Shown one piece after another: positions 37,806 through 50,389 of a stretch of 64,000 bases of DNA. Numbering within the stretch: the first letter of the stretch is position 1; the number at the start of each line of letters is the position of its first letter. This DNA comes from Panagrolaimus kolymaensis (lineage: Eukaryota > Nematoda > Chromadorea > Rhabditida > Panagrolaimidae), in the NCBI GenBank assembly GCA_028622995.1, contig JAJQJQ010000016.1, positions 1,674,001 to 1,738,000 of the forward strand, read 5' to 3'. Both the position numbers and the translations under genes were made by a program. Under the pieces are notes generated by a model, which had not been told where the DNA came from, did not search any database, and saw nothing but the letters and a program-made list of their open reading frames with translations.

Positions 37806-39857
37806 ATGTTTATTTATTTATTTAAAATTATTTTATGCTTTAATTTAATTGTCATAGGAATAGGATTGATAGAATATTTATACAGGTTTGCTTTCATTTT
37901 GTGATAAATCATGGCTACAGTAAATTTATTTTCTTTTTCAGATTTTTAGTTTCTTTTTTGAAATTGTATAAAACCAAATTTCCATTTGCAAAAGGTTTTA
38001 AACCATTTATTGGTCATTTAAATTTAATTCAATCAGGGCAATGCCCATTTCTCTTTTCAAAATTAGGCCCTGGTAAAACTTATTGCGCATTTCGCGGCTC
38101 TCATCCATGTTTGACTACCTCAGATCCAAAATTAATAAAACAAATTTGTATAAAATACGCTGATCATTTTCACTCAAGAATGGTAAACTTAAAAATTTCA
38201 TAAAAAGATTTATTTTATTTTTGAAGATAGACCCACTTGCTCCAGATGCTTATCATTCTTCAGATGTTCATGTTTTTGGCGCTCGAGGATTACGATGGAA
38301 GCGCATTCGAACCATATCTTCTCTTGCTTTAAACACATCACAACTTCGTAAAATGCTTCCTATTATTTTTGAGCAAACCGATGATTTTATTAATTATTTA
38401 TCAAATATTTTATTAAAACGTGCCTCTTATAAAACGGATATCCATGCGTAAGTTTTAAATCTATTTTTTTTACAAAAAGTTTTAAAACCCATTTTTCTTA
38501 ATTTATTTATTAAAATCTTTTTTTCTTTTTTTTTAAATAATATAGGAAAAATCTAAATAACTTTCGTTTAAGTTTATTCCAGAAATTAACTGCATCGGTT
38601 ATTGGACGATGCGCACTTGGATTAAACAAAAATCAATTTGATGATCCTCCAACACATTTTAATTTGTTTAAACAAGTTTTTGGACCTGAACCTAAAATAA
38701 ACAATGATTGTGAAACGTTTCAATGTAAGCATCTTAAAATCATACATTAAATTTCTTTCTTTCTTTTTTAGGGATAATACCATTCACAACAAAATTTTAC
38801 GCCTTTTTAAATCAACACCGAAAATCTAAAACTCCTATTGATCAATTGAATGAGTATATTGGTAATTTATTAGAGAAAAAGAAAATAGATCATAAAGAAA
38901 TAGATTTTTTGCAACAATTCAAACAAGTTGAAGACCCTGACTTTAATTATGCAAATGAAACTGCAAAAAATGATGACAATGGGATATTAAGATTAGATAA
39001 AAGATTAAAAACTGATAAAATGAATACCAAAGTAAGTTCAGAATATTTTTGAAATAAAAAAATAATGCTTAAATTTAGGAAATTATATGTAACACACGAT
39101 TTCTATCAATTGCAGGTTTTGACACTACAGTATGCTTGTAACTTTTTAACTTTAAAAAATATCAAAAATATTTTTTAGGCAAATACTCTTAGTTTTGCAT
39201 GTTTTTTACTTGCTGAAAATCCAGAAAAATTGCGAAAAGTTTTTGATGAAATCGATTGCACCAAAGATGATTTAAATTACGACGCTTTGAACAAACTCAA
39301 ATATGTTAATGCTGTAATTCTTGAAACTCTACGGCTTTTTCCACATGCTTCAATGTAAGCAAAAAATAAATAAAAATAATTGGATAAAAATTAAATTTAA
39401 GGTTGCAATCGAGGCGTTGTATGTCAGATTGTGTATTGGATAATGGAACATTAATTCAAAGAGGCGTTGGCGTCCTTTTTGATACATGGGGAATGCATAG
39501 AGACAAATCTTATTGGGGACTCGACGTGGATGAATTCAAGCCGGAAAGGTAATCAATCTTAAAAGTATTTTTCAGGTTGTATTAATACAAATTTTCAGAC
39601 ATTTTTCATACTCTTCTTTTTTCCCAGAATATTTTACACCTTTTGGAGCTGGCCCACGACAATGTATAGGAATGCGCTTTGCTTTAATGGAACAGAAAGC
39701 GGTAATTATTCGATTTTTTAAACATTTTACTGTGAAGCTCCCTCCTGACATTTCTTCTAAGAACTTATACATATCTCTTCGAAATACCGGAACAGTATGG
39801 CCAAAAGATTTAAAACTAATTATTGAGCGAAGGAATATTGTTCCAGTGCGGGCTTAA
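37806..39857 (+). CDS. Cytochrome P450 monooxygenase
   Basis: This is a microsomal haem monooxygenase. The N-terminus (MFIYLFKIILCFNLIVIGIG) is a membrane anchor. Later landmarks are GRCALGLNKNQFDD, the I-helix AGFDTT, the K-helix ETLRLFP (ExxR), the PERF-like DEFKPER and HFSYSSFFPEYFTPFGAGPRQCIGMRFA. The last contains the haem-binding FxxGxRxCxG motif with its Cys ligand. About nine exons give roughly 500 residues, the normal length, and the stop is at 39855-39857. The pattern (FGAGPRQCIGMRFALME) resembles the CYP3/CYP13 clan of nematode xenobiotic P450s. Substrate and exact family are not assigned. No premature stop or frameshift was noticed in the joined exons. Confidence 0.9.
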
Positions 39858-40404
39858 AAATTAACTTCATTATATTTGTTCATGAAATGGAAAAAATACG
39901 TGTCACAATAAAATGTACAAAATACAAATGATCGCCATTTTTTAAAATTCATTTTCAACAAAGTAACAAACAAACAAAAAACTTAAATTTTCCCCTATCA
40001 TATATACTTCCAAATTTTTTTTTGTATATTGAAAGCTTCAGCAAATGCGTTTTACTCTTGCACCTTTTAAAAGCATGTTTTATTTTATAATATTTGAGCT
40101 TAATCTAATGTATAATGCCTCGATGGGCGATAACAACGCGTAATTATGTACATTTTAGAAAAATTAGAAGATATAACAATGATAAATAAAGTTTCAATTG
40201 ATATTTTATTCTTTCCTATAAAAAGTTTTGAAAATTAAATAATCAATCTCACATTTTACACTTTTAATTGAATAAAAAAAGATTGCACTGTTTTCTGGGC
40301 TGTTTTCATTCTTTGTAATATAAAATTTCTGCATAATATTTTTTAAATTAAACTTTTTATTTAAAAAAATCAACAAAACAAAAAAAGTAACAATCAACTG
40401 GATA
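39858..40404. other. Convergent 3' region
   Basis: AT-rich DNA between the P450 (+) and AATF (-) stops. AATAAA occurs at 39908-39913 (CACAATAAAATG), a possible poly(A) signal for the P450. No gene is seen. Confidence 0.5.
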
Positions 40405-41548
40405 TTATTTAAATAGAGATCTAAATAATTCATTTCTTTTCTCATGAGACCATTCCACCGATTCAGGACATGCAGGAAAGAAGTTAACCATTTTTGGAAT
40501 AGTTACATATCGTATCTTTCTTCCTTTTGTAGCTTTGGTATCAACAACCTTTTTTGATCGCTTTTGACGCAGCTTTTGTAATTCAAGGAATTGTCTGCTC
40601 ATAGCAACAGGATCATTTGTTTGAGATGATTTTTGATCAATAAAATCCTTTAAAAGAGCTTGGTAAAAGTCGTCATCATCAAAAATTTCAGGATCTTGTG
40701 ATGCTTCAGCTGTTCCATCAAGACGATCATTATCAGATCTTTTTGTTTGAGTACGACGTAAAAGTCGATATCTGTCGGCGAGGACCTAAAATTTACCGTA
40801 ATAAGTGAAAAGAAAACGTGCATTCATACTTTGTCAATTTGTTTCATAATAGAAGATTCAAGAGCATCATTGCTTTTACTTTTTCGGCCAACGAGTCGAG
40901 TACGATCATCCCATTTGGTAAGAACAGAAGAACGTGTTTTAGAATAAGTTGAATCAAGTAAAGTGATGGTTTTTTGTAAATGGTGAAGTCGAGAATTCGA
41001 ATGACCACGATTTGCTTTAACTGAATGTTCCTTATTATCTTCCATCTCTTCCTCTTCATCATTTTCTAATTCTTTACCATCATCTTCTCCTTCATCATCA
41101 CTTTTCTCGTTTTCTTTTTCATCTTCAGAGCTTTCAATTTCTTCATCTGACGCTTCTAAAAATCTTTTGATAGTAACAAATCTTAGTTTTATAAAATAAA
41201 ATTACCTTGGTGTTTTTTACTTTGCTTCATAAAAATATTTTCAATATCCAAAAATGTAGAAGTTGTTTCAAAAATGTTCCCTCGTAGCTTCGATAACTCA
41301 GTTTTTGTATCTTCATTTGCATTTCTAAATAATTCTTTAGCCATTTCTCCACGAGGAAGTTGATTAAAAGATCGTAAAGCTGCATGGGTTTTAATCGTTA
41401 AATGCATGAGTCTATCCCAAACAGCTAATTGAGCTTGCACGGCTTCACCTAAAATATAATAATTTTTTAAAATAAAATTTAAACCTGAACTAAAGAGCAA
41501 CATACCTTTTTGAGCTGATGAAGAATCAACATCATCAATTGTTTCCAT
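40405..41548 (-). CDS. AATF: AATF/Che-1 (Bfr2) ribosome biogenesis protein, short N-terminus
   Basis: AATF/Bfr2 is a nucleolar factor for early 40S processing, and in animals also a transcription regulator. ATG 41546-41548 gives METIDDVDSSSAQKG. Then comes the leucine-zipper-like AATF domain (AVQAQLAVWDRLMHLTIKTHAALRSFNQLP), a long acidic stretch of Glu/Asp, and HLQKTITLLDSTYSKTRSSVLTKWDDRTRL. The C-terminal domain has DRYRLLRRTQTKRS, EIFDDDDFYQALLKDFID, KATKGRKIRYVTIPKMVNFF and the terminal LFRSLFK, with stop TAA at 40405-40407. These match the human protein in order. The acidic N-terminal region of 150-200 residues seen in other animals is reduced to about 15 residues. Four exons. Confidence 0.9.
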
Positions 41549-41907
41549 TTTCAAAAGCAAAAAATAAAATTCAATACAAATATATTTCAGAATTTTTTTT
41601 AGTGAAAAACTTTTTCATCACCTTTGATTTTTATCTAAAAAGACATACTTTGCCAAAAAAAGTGCATTTATTTTCAACCGTTTCACAAACATCGAAATAA
41701 ACTAATTTGACTATTATAATTGCGATATCTCTATTTTTCACATAACTTTACAAACAAATTAACAGCTATTTTAATATGATGTTAGTTAGTACTGGGACAT
41801 CACATTCCACAAAACGTAAAAAATCCATTTTGTTTTAAAAGAATTGGAAAAAAGCATTAAAATGAAGAAAAAAAAAATTGGATTTTTCTATGATAAAATT
41901 AAAATCA
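41549..41907. other. Upstream region of AATF
   Basis: AT-rich DNA before the AATF start (minus strand). No gene is seen, and the foldback element begins at its far edge. Confidence 0.45.
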
Positions 41908-42154
41908 GTGCCCTATTTCATAAAAAAAGTTCATGAACTTTTTAGAAAAGAAAGTGAACTTTTCGCGTCGAGACCGAGATTTGTCAAACGAAAAAAGTTC
42001 ATGAACTTTTTCTGCGTGTAATTTTTTTTCCCATTAAAAAAAGTTCATGAAAAAAGTTCATGAACTTTTTTCGTTTGACAAATCTCGGTCTTGAATGGAA
42101 AAGTTCACTTTCTTTTCTAAAAAGTTCATGAACTTTTTTTATGAAATAGGGCAC
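41908..42154. mobile_element. 247-bp foldback element of nested AGTTCATGAACT palindromes
   Basis: The ends are inverted copies (GTGCCCTATTTCAT on the left, ATGAAATAGGGCAC on the right). The arms of about 100 bp match almost throughout, differing mainly at a CGCGTCGAG / CATTCAAG patch. Inside, the palindrome AAAAGTTCATGAACTTTT occurs four times (about 41924, 41990, 42050 and 42120), plus a partial copy near 42040. No clear target-site duplication is seen, so the transposon family is open. It sits about 360 bp upstream of the AATF start. No open frame is supported. Confidence 0.78.
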
Positions 42155-45100
42155 AGATATATTACTTAATAATTTGTTATACATAATAAACCCGATTGCC
42201 TTCAAATTCCTTCAAGACGTCAATTTAGGATGTAATTTTTTTGTTCTTCGTTTTTTTTTGTTGCAATTCGCTGTTTCGAATTTGGAATGAATGCTGTCGG
42301 CGGTGGTGTTGGCGGAGAAATGGGTTTGGAGCCACGACACTTCTTTTTTTTTTTTGCCTTCTTGTTCCAAGGGAACTTTTCTTTCTGCATTTATTTCTTC
42401 TTCTTGTTTTCTTCAGTATTGATTCCAATGTGCGAAACAAGAAAAGCAAGACTTTCGCTTTTCATTGAGAAGAAGAAAACAGGCGGTTTTTTCGTTGAGT
42501 TCGTGAGTTTTCTTTTAACCATTTTTTTGAAAGCCAATCGCGATTGATAAAGATTGATGAATGAACGAGGGAGATTAACACAAACATTGATTTAAAAAGC
42601 TCGAGGAAAGAAACTTAAGTGTTTTGAATTCAAGAGTTTAAATTAAATTTTTTTCTGCTATTGCACCATCCATTTGGTTCGTGCTTGTTTGTGTCTTATG
42701 CGATAAGGGAATGGAAGAAAGGGAGCCATCATTAAATTTATTGCTTTATCATTTTACGGCCATATAGTTATTGACCGTCGGTTTTAAAAAGGATTAAATT
42801 CGGTAGCTCACGTGTAGACTATATTTTTTTGCTCGTGAAGGCTGTTGCTTCATTATTTCCGTAAAAGCTAAACTTTATACTTTCTGTTTCTACTGCCTTG
42901 TTTTATCACTTTTATTATGCCTTTATTTTACAACCATTTGGAATTTCCACTTTTCATCAAAATGGGATTTTAAAAAGATAAACTTTTTTCTTCCTTTTCT
43001 CAGCTTATATGTGTTCTTTCTCTTTGTCGTTTTCATTTTGTCTGGCGTCAAAAACTTTTTTTTCTTTCTATCTTGGTGGTCTCATTCGAAGTTGATAGAA
43101 TAGTCCATGCATTTTCAACCAACGATTTATGTTAGTTTTTTTTTAAATACTTTTCGCTTTTGAAGTTGAAACCACGCGACTTTTTTTTTTGAGAAGAAGA
43201 AGGATGCTGGACAAATAGGACCAGATAGTTTTTTTTAACTTTGAAAGCAATAAACCATAGTTCAAAGTCGATAAAAAAAGGTTTAGCGAAGCGCAAAAAA
43301 ATTTAACTTAATAGAATATATATTTTATTTGAACAGCTTTTATAACTAAAGAATAGTAAAATAATAACATTATAAATAAATATAAAAATTAGTGTGACAT
43401 ATTTAAATTTTATAAACAAAAATATAAATGGAATTAGAATGGCATTTTTTTTTTGTTCAACTTTAACATTTTATAAAAATGTTTCTCAAAAAAATATACG
43501 AAGAAGTCAAACATTTTGATGGTGACAATTTTATGATCGATTGAAAATGTGAAACAACGTTTGACTCAGTCGACATCGTCAAAAAACATCATTCCCTCTG
43601 TCTCGTTCTCTCTTTTTTCGCCTCTTTTTGAATAATCAAAATTAGTTTTGCACACATTTTTTTATTCTCTTTTTTGTTTTGTTATCCTCCACTTTTTTGT
43701 TGGTTTAAAAGATTCCGAATTCACGTCCTCGACCTCCCAAACAACAAGCAAGAATCAGAGCTGCCACCGCCTCAGCAGAGCTACTTGCTTCTTTGTTGTT
43801 GTTTTTTTGCTTGCTTTTGTATTCGCCGTGTTTTTTCCTTCTTTACTTTTTTCATTTTCGTCTTACCTAACTTTTTCGATCTCTAAAACATTAAAAACCT
43901 TTTTCGGAGAAATTATAAAAAATTAACCTAAAGGTGTTTTAACTTTTGCACTTTTTTGTGGAAATTAAACGGTAAATTGTTTAATTAAATGAAAATTTTG
44001 AAATTTTTAAGAAATTTTTCCTTCGAAATTGTTTGATTGAATAATAGGTTAATATTGAACACTGGTACCTTCTAAATGTTTTCTTCATCTTTCTAAAGTC
44101 CAAATCAGGAAAGGAGAATAGAATTTTTTTGTGAAAACAAAAATCTTATTTTTTATTTTTGCTGCTTCAATGTTGTAAATCAAAAACATTTGTTTGCCAA
44201 AAAATATTTTTGTTTTTTTCTTTAATTTAAAGATTTTAATGTTATTTTATTTTCGTCGCGACGTGATTATAGTTTAGGTTAACCAATGATAAAAGAAAAT
44301 CCTAAATTTTCAAATGAATAACAAGCGCATTTTTAATTAGTCATATTTTTTTAGAAAATATGCTTTAAAAATCCTCTTAAAAATGATCTTCTTTTAAACA
44401 CACAGAAGCTGCAAATATTTTTTTGGCTTTTACTTTTCATTGCGAAACCCAAAGCATTTCACATAAATAAAAAATATTGTATTAAATTTACCTCAAAAAC
44501 TCATCTTCGAAATAAGTACATTTAGGTCATGTTTTTCAAAAAAAAAAAAAAAATTTTGTTGTTTTTTTTTCTCCTGTACTGACTCATTCTTAACAGAGAA
44601 TCACTTTCTCTTTGTATCATCATTATTGTTGCTTCCTTTTTTTCTCATCTCATCATCGATCATAAACCTTCGGCATGCAGCAAAAAAATATCAAAAAGCA
44701 AGCTTTTTCATCGGTTCATTTTTTGAATTGATTGAAATTTTTCTTTTTTTGTTTTCATCTGCTAAACTTTTTTTCTCTTCAATTTTTTTTGTTGAGACAA
44801 TTTATAAATTTTATGTTTCTCTTTTTTTTTACTTTTCCTTTAGGCCCCATTTTAAAGCTTCCCATAAAAAAGCATGCGATTTTTTAACATCCTTCTCTTT
44901 TCTTTCTTTTTTTTGCGGTCTCTCATGGGACTTTGAACGTTTTTATGCGTGAAAAAGAAAAAAGGAACTCTTTTAAAGAAAAAGAAAACTAAATTATCAG
45001 AATAAAGATTAAATTTGATAAAAAAAAAGGAAAAAAAGAAGCTATAATAACAATAAAACACAAAAAAATTAGAGGAAAGAAAAAATATACGGTCAAAAAA

Positions 45101-46369
45101 GACACAAAATTTTTTTAATCTTGTGAAATTTTTTTTATTACTTTATCGTTTTTCCATATTTTATTCATGTGAAAATAATTTACAACTTTGATAACAAAAA
45201 ACGACTGCTTCTTATTGTTTGTTAGTAGGAGGTCTTTCATTTAAATGCAAAAAAATAAGATAAATAGCGACCATTTAAAAAGAGTAGCAACCATCTATAA
45301 AAGCAATTAACCAAACTTAAGATTCTCGAAATACTTTGAACTTTTTAAACAAAATTTTAAAATTCTTGTTGATTTTGTAATTAATTGTTGAATGCGAGTG
45401 ACGTCCTTCCATTTCTCAATAGTGATTTAATTTTTTTTCCTTTAAACTTTTGTTTTTTCTCCATTTTTTAATGTCCATTTTAAGAAACTTACAATCATGC
45501 GCTTCTTTTTTTTCTTCTTCGGGTGTTGTTGATTCCTTTTCTTCACAATAAATAATATGAAGAAAAAAAGAATCCCATCTTTTATTAAGATGAAGACGAA
45601 GAAGAAGAAGACCTCCAAATAATCTCCATTTTTTACCTCTTCTAAAATGATGATGGGGGAAAATAGAGAGAAAAACCGGTCACAAAAAAAAAATGCGTAC
45701 GAACACGTTAGTGGTTGATGATAGTTGTCCCCAAAATCAAAACGAAATATTTTTCAATCATAAAAAATCTCTCTTTCTCTTTAACGGACGCTTGCTCCTG
45801 CTTTACAGCTGTTTTAACTTTTTATTTGAAAACGTTGCTGTCTGGCATGTTATTGCAGCAATTGGTTATTTCTTGCCATTCGCCGTTGGTTATAACAATC
45901 CCACGTTATTATGACAAAAACGATGATGAAAGACTAAAAAAAAAAGAAACGAAAGGACGCCGCGCAAAAATAATGATGCATTCAACCAATATTAATCAAC
46001 TATCTCCTTTTTGTTTTGTTTTTTCTTAATCATTCTTTGAGAGTAAAAACATAAAAAAAGATTCTAGAAAGTATTGTTATTTTTTATCGTTTTTTTTGAC
46101 AATTATCGATCAGAGTTAGTTTGCTGTCCTTTGTACTGTTTCCTAAAAAAGGTTATCGAGCCTTTCTTTTAGCTTTTTAATTTAATTATATGTATTTCTT
46201 TATTTTTCCTGTTTTTTTAAACCTTTTTTTGTCGTTTAACGAAACACGCTAAAAATTTCATTTTATTATGTTGAATTTTTGCTAATTTCACTTTCTTATT
46301 ATTTTAGAAGGCGCAGGCGCCCAAGCAAAAAGCGAGGATCTCATTGAAACTGTTTTTTCCACAATAAAA
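42155..46369. other. 4.2-kb gene-poor region upstream of the patched-related gene
   Basis: Strongly T-rich on the plus strand, with many poly-T runs. Open frames (42241-42547, 43648-43926, 44626-44952, 45693-46029) are Phe/Ser/Leu-rich translations of this bias and have no domain. A TTTTAG acceptor at 46302-46307 precedes the first recognised patched-related exon. The frame stays open from there to the ATG, so an unseen 5' exon may lie in this region. Confidence 0.45.
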
Positions 46370-49300
46370 ATGTCCCTGGATGAAGAATCTCCTCCTACCA
46401 CATTGAGAGATGGTATCTTACCAGAATCAGTGCCTTTTGTCGATGAATCAGAAAATTCATTATCTGAATCATCGACCACAACGAGACCGAATCGATTATT
46501 ACCTCGAACATTTCCTTGGGTTTCAAGTAAGCTTTTTTTTAAATAGGAGAACCTCATTATCATAATAAAAGATGTCGAACCCATTTTTATTTGTTATTAT
46601 AAAGCCTGCCTCACTGTATTCATGTTTAAAATTCTTTATATTTGGGTTATTTAAAAAAACGCTAAAAGCTTCTTCTTTTTTTTTTGAGTGACACCATAAA
46701 TTTTCTTGCTTGTCAAAATCAACCATGTTTTGTATGTTTTTAAACAATTTTAATTCCTCTATTATTTGATTATTTAATTCATATTTCAGATCCTCAAGCG
46801 GATAAGCTTCGACAATTTGCTAAAATGTTTCAATTGAATACAGTATTTGGTAATTTGGGTCGTTGTATTGCAATAACGCCATCAGCATTTTTTATTAGTG
46901 CCATTATTATCGGATTTACTGCAGGTTTGTGCCAACAACATTCATAATTTAAGTTATTTTAATTCGTGTATTTTTAGTTGGAATGTGTCGAATGCATTTA
47001 AGGGATAGGGTCAGAGATGGATACACGCCAACAACTTCAGCATCACGATTTGAAACGGATGTTTTAAGAAATTTTTTTGGTTTAAAATCAGATCCAACAA
47101 TAACTTTAGTAATTTTATTAGCAAAAGATGGCGGTTCCATGCATCGTCCAGAACATTTAGCTGAAGCATTACGAGTACATCGACATATTAGAAAGCATGT
47201 AAATGTTTCTTTTGATGGGAATGTTTTTGCATTTAATGATTTTTGCGGTTCATTTTGTGAAGCCGGGTATTTCTTTGAATATTTTGCTGTAAGTTTTTGT
47301 TTAACCCCTTTTTATTGCTTCTTATAATTAAAGAGCTGATAAAAAATTATCTATCTAACGCATTACGGTAAATAGAAAGGATAAGAAGAAATTCATTTGA
47401 TTTCTAAACACAACACATTACTGTATTGCATTATTGAAATTTTCCAACTTCTATTTTTAAAATGCAAAAAATAAGTTTTTAAAGTTTAATCCATTTACAG
47501 GATTCCCTTATTGATGTTGGTTCAGGTCAATCCTCAGAGTTGTTTCGACCTTGGAAGAGATTAGATTTTCCCATTTCAAAAGTTCATGGAATTGATTTTC
47601 ATTTTGAGAGAAATTTCTTCGGAGTTAAAGTAGCTGATAATTCCAATGCTACCACTTCAGGTCGAAAAGATCTTGACGCCATTCATAATATTACAAATGT
47701 TCGCTTTGTTGAAGTTGTTCAATTAATGTATCATGGTGAAACCATAAAAGGCCTAGATGAAGAAACTCTCGCTAATTGGGAACTTCAACTTTATAAATAT
47801 GCTCGAGAAGAATTTTGGAGTGATCTCATTGATATGGAAGTTCTTGGAAGTGAAATAGTTGATCATGAAATGAATAAAGATTCACAAATGATGGGCCCAT
47901 ATGTTAGTCTCATTCGTTTTTATTAAATATTTTAAACCCAATTACATTTTAGGTTGGTCTCGGATTAGGTTTGATGCTGACCTTTGCGGGTTTTGCTGTT
48001 ATTGGTGGAAGTTATTATTTTGGAATATTTTCTTATAAAGTTTTAACTTTGGCATTTGTTTCAACTTTTGGATCATTACTTTCTGTTGGAACTACTCTCG
48101 GAATTTATGGTTTTACTCAAATGCGAGGTTTGCATTATTTTTAATGGTTTTGAAAATATAAAACCACACTATTATAGTAAATAGTGTATTATTAGTCATG
48201 CCATTTTTGACACTTGGAATTGGTGTTAATGATAGTTTTATGTTAGCTCATGCTCATTTTCGCCATTTTTCAACTTCACCCGATGTGAAAACACATTTAC
48301 AAAGAATTTTGTCGGAAGTTGGACCTTCAATTACCATAACTTCGCTTACAAATGTTGTGACATTTTTAATTGGTGCCATGACTCCAACAGCTGAAATTCA
48401 ACTTTTTTGTTTTGGTGCTGCCATCGCCTTAGGATATTCATATGTTTTTACTTTGATTTTTTTCTGCCCAACCTTGGTTTATGTTTATAATGCAAGTTCC
48501 AAAGTTAAACCAGAACGAGAAGAACCAAGGCTGAGAAAATGCGTGAGTCCTTCATTCAGAGCCTCAAAGAATTAATTAACAATAAATGTTTTAGTTAAAA
48601 AAAATTATGACCACTATTAGCCGAACTTACACTCATCTCGTGTGTTGTCGATATTTTCAACTATTGAATTTATGCATTTACGCCGGATATATTTTCTTTG
48701 GAGTTTATGGAACCATAAACATTACGGCAAAGTTGGATACAGAAAAAATTTTGCCAGCCAAATCAGTCATTCGTAAACCACATGAAATAATGGCCCACAA
48801 AATTTGGTATGAATATTATCCAATGCAACTTTTCATTACAAATCCCTTTGATTTGGCAAATGAAGAGCAAATGAGTGAATTTAATTCAATGATAAAAGAA
48901 TTTTATGCGCTTCCAGAAAATAAAGGTTTATTGGCAAAACAAATAAATGAATTTAATAAAGATTATGTTTTCAGGAGAAAAATATACCATGAGTTGGATG
49001 GGTGATTATAAAAAATATTTTGATGAAAGCAATAGCGACTTTGATTTTGATTTTCATTCTGATAATGGTGTCTCAGATGATTTAGGACCAGTGCCTAATA
49101 CTGGATATGATTTAAGATATATGAAAAGCTTTCTTGATAGCCCAGTTTACCATCATTATTTAACTACTCTTCGACTGAATAATTTAACAACGGATTGGAA
49201 AAGCATGAAAATTGAAAAGTTTACCATGACTTTGGTATTTGCTGGAATAAAAGATTGGCAAGGCCGAATTGATATTATGGTTAAATGGCGAGAAATTGCA

Positions 49301-50389
49301 AAGAAATATAAAACCCTTGGAGCGGTGGTTTGGGAAACGAATGCTATGTTTGTGGATCAAATGCTTACAATGAAAACATTTTCACTTCAATCAGGAGCAT
49401 TGACATTAGCTTGCATGTTCGTTGTTTGTGCAATTTTCATTCAAACTCCTCTTGGAGTTTTCACCGCTGTAATTTCTATTGCATCCATTGCTTTTGGAGT
49501 TGTTGGGTATTTATATTTTTGGGGCCTTGATCTTGATCCCGCTTCGTTATGTGCTATTTTAATGAGCGTTGGAATGAGCGTTGATTTCACCGCTCACACA
49601 ATTTACAGCTATCTTGTAAGTTTTTCGTTCTCAAAATTTGAGTTTTTAAATTTGTGTAATTATCAAAAACTATTTAAAGGGAGTGTCTCAGCAAACGAGA
49701 AAACTCCTTACAGCGGGTGTTCCTAGCCCGAAAGTTTTTTTTCATTGTCTCAAAAGCTTACAAAGAGCTTCAAATTTTTTGTAGCTTTTTGTAGCACTTT
49801 GTTTTTTTTTCTCAAAATGCTTCAAAAAGCTACAAAAATTCGTAGCACTTTGTAAGCTTTTGAGACAATGAACTTTCGGGCTAGGAACACCCGCTGTAGT
49901 AAAAGTTTTCTCGTTTGCTGAGACACTCCCTTTAACTATTGATTATAATATAAAAACATTTACATTTTTTAGAATCGAAAGAAAGAAGTTTATGAAGATG
50001 GAAAATGTGTTATTATAAAATTGGAAACTGAAGCAGATAGAGTTTCAAATTGTATTGAATCTGTTATGTATCCCATGCTTCTCGGAGGTGGAAGTACAAT
50101 TCTTTGCGTGGCTCCACTTTTATGTGTTCCTGTAAGACATTTCCTTTAATTCAAACAAATCAAAAATCATTCATTTTTTTAGGATTATATTCCCTTAGTA
50201 TTTTTCAAGACGGTAGTCCTTGTGGTCATTTTTGGCTTTTATCATGGAAGCGTTGTAATTCCAGTGGTTTTGGTAATTCTCACTCCTCCAGTCGAAAAAT
50301 GGTCGACATCTTTTAAAAGAAAATTTTTTAAACGACAAGTTGTTGTTGCTGATCCGGATAAAACCCTGGAATTGGAGCCAATGACTTAA
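46370..50389 (+). CDS. Patched-related protein (PTR) with sterol-sensing and RND-like domains
   Basis: This is a twelve-helix protein of the nematode patched-related expansion, linked to cuticle moulting, trafficking and sterol or lipid handling. About eleven exons join from MSLDEESPP (ATG 46370) to stop TAA at 50387-50389. First helix: AFFISAIIIGFTAVGMC. First RND half: VLLVMPFLTLGIGVNDSFMLAHAH, then SITITSLTNVVTFLIGAMTP. Second half: SLCAILMSVGMSVDFTAHTIYSYL, then SCIESVMYPMLLGGGST-like sequence and a Pro-rich end (TPPVEKW). The usual acidic GxxxD residue of the first half is within GVND. A 50-nt intron (48925-48974) between ENK and GEKYTMSW is easily missed. A foldback element lies inside the intron after SYL. 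Similarity is to PTR rather than PTC, since the protein is short (roughly 900 residues). Confidence 0.9.
49678..49931. mobile_element. 254-bp foldback/MITE with TTAA duplication inside a PTR intron
   Basis: The left end AGGGAGTGTCTCAGCAAACG is mirrored by the right end (complement identical over 20 bp or more). Further in, matching arms carry CTAGCCCGAAAGTT and CATTGTCTCAAAAGCTTACA. TTAA flanks both ends (49674-49677, 49932-49935). The element is wholly inside the intron between SYL and NRKKEVYED and does not disturb the donor or acceptor. No coding capacity. Confidence 0.85.

Noticed and set aside
39100..39125. P450 I-helix AGFDTT instead of AGxETT
   Set aside because: Asp at this position is common in several P450 clans, so it is not a sign of inactivity.
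42241..42547. Overlapping open frames of 75 and 86 residues
   Set aside because: Phe/Leu-rich translations of T-rich DNA, no splice partners and no recognisable domain.
43648..43926. 92-residue hydrophobic open frame
   Set aside because: No ATG start, Phe/Ser-rich, reflects strand T bias.
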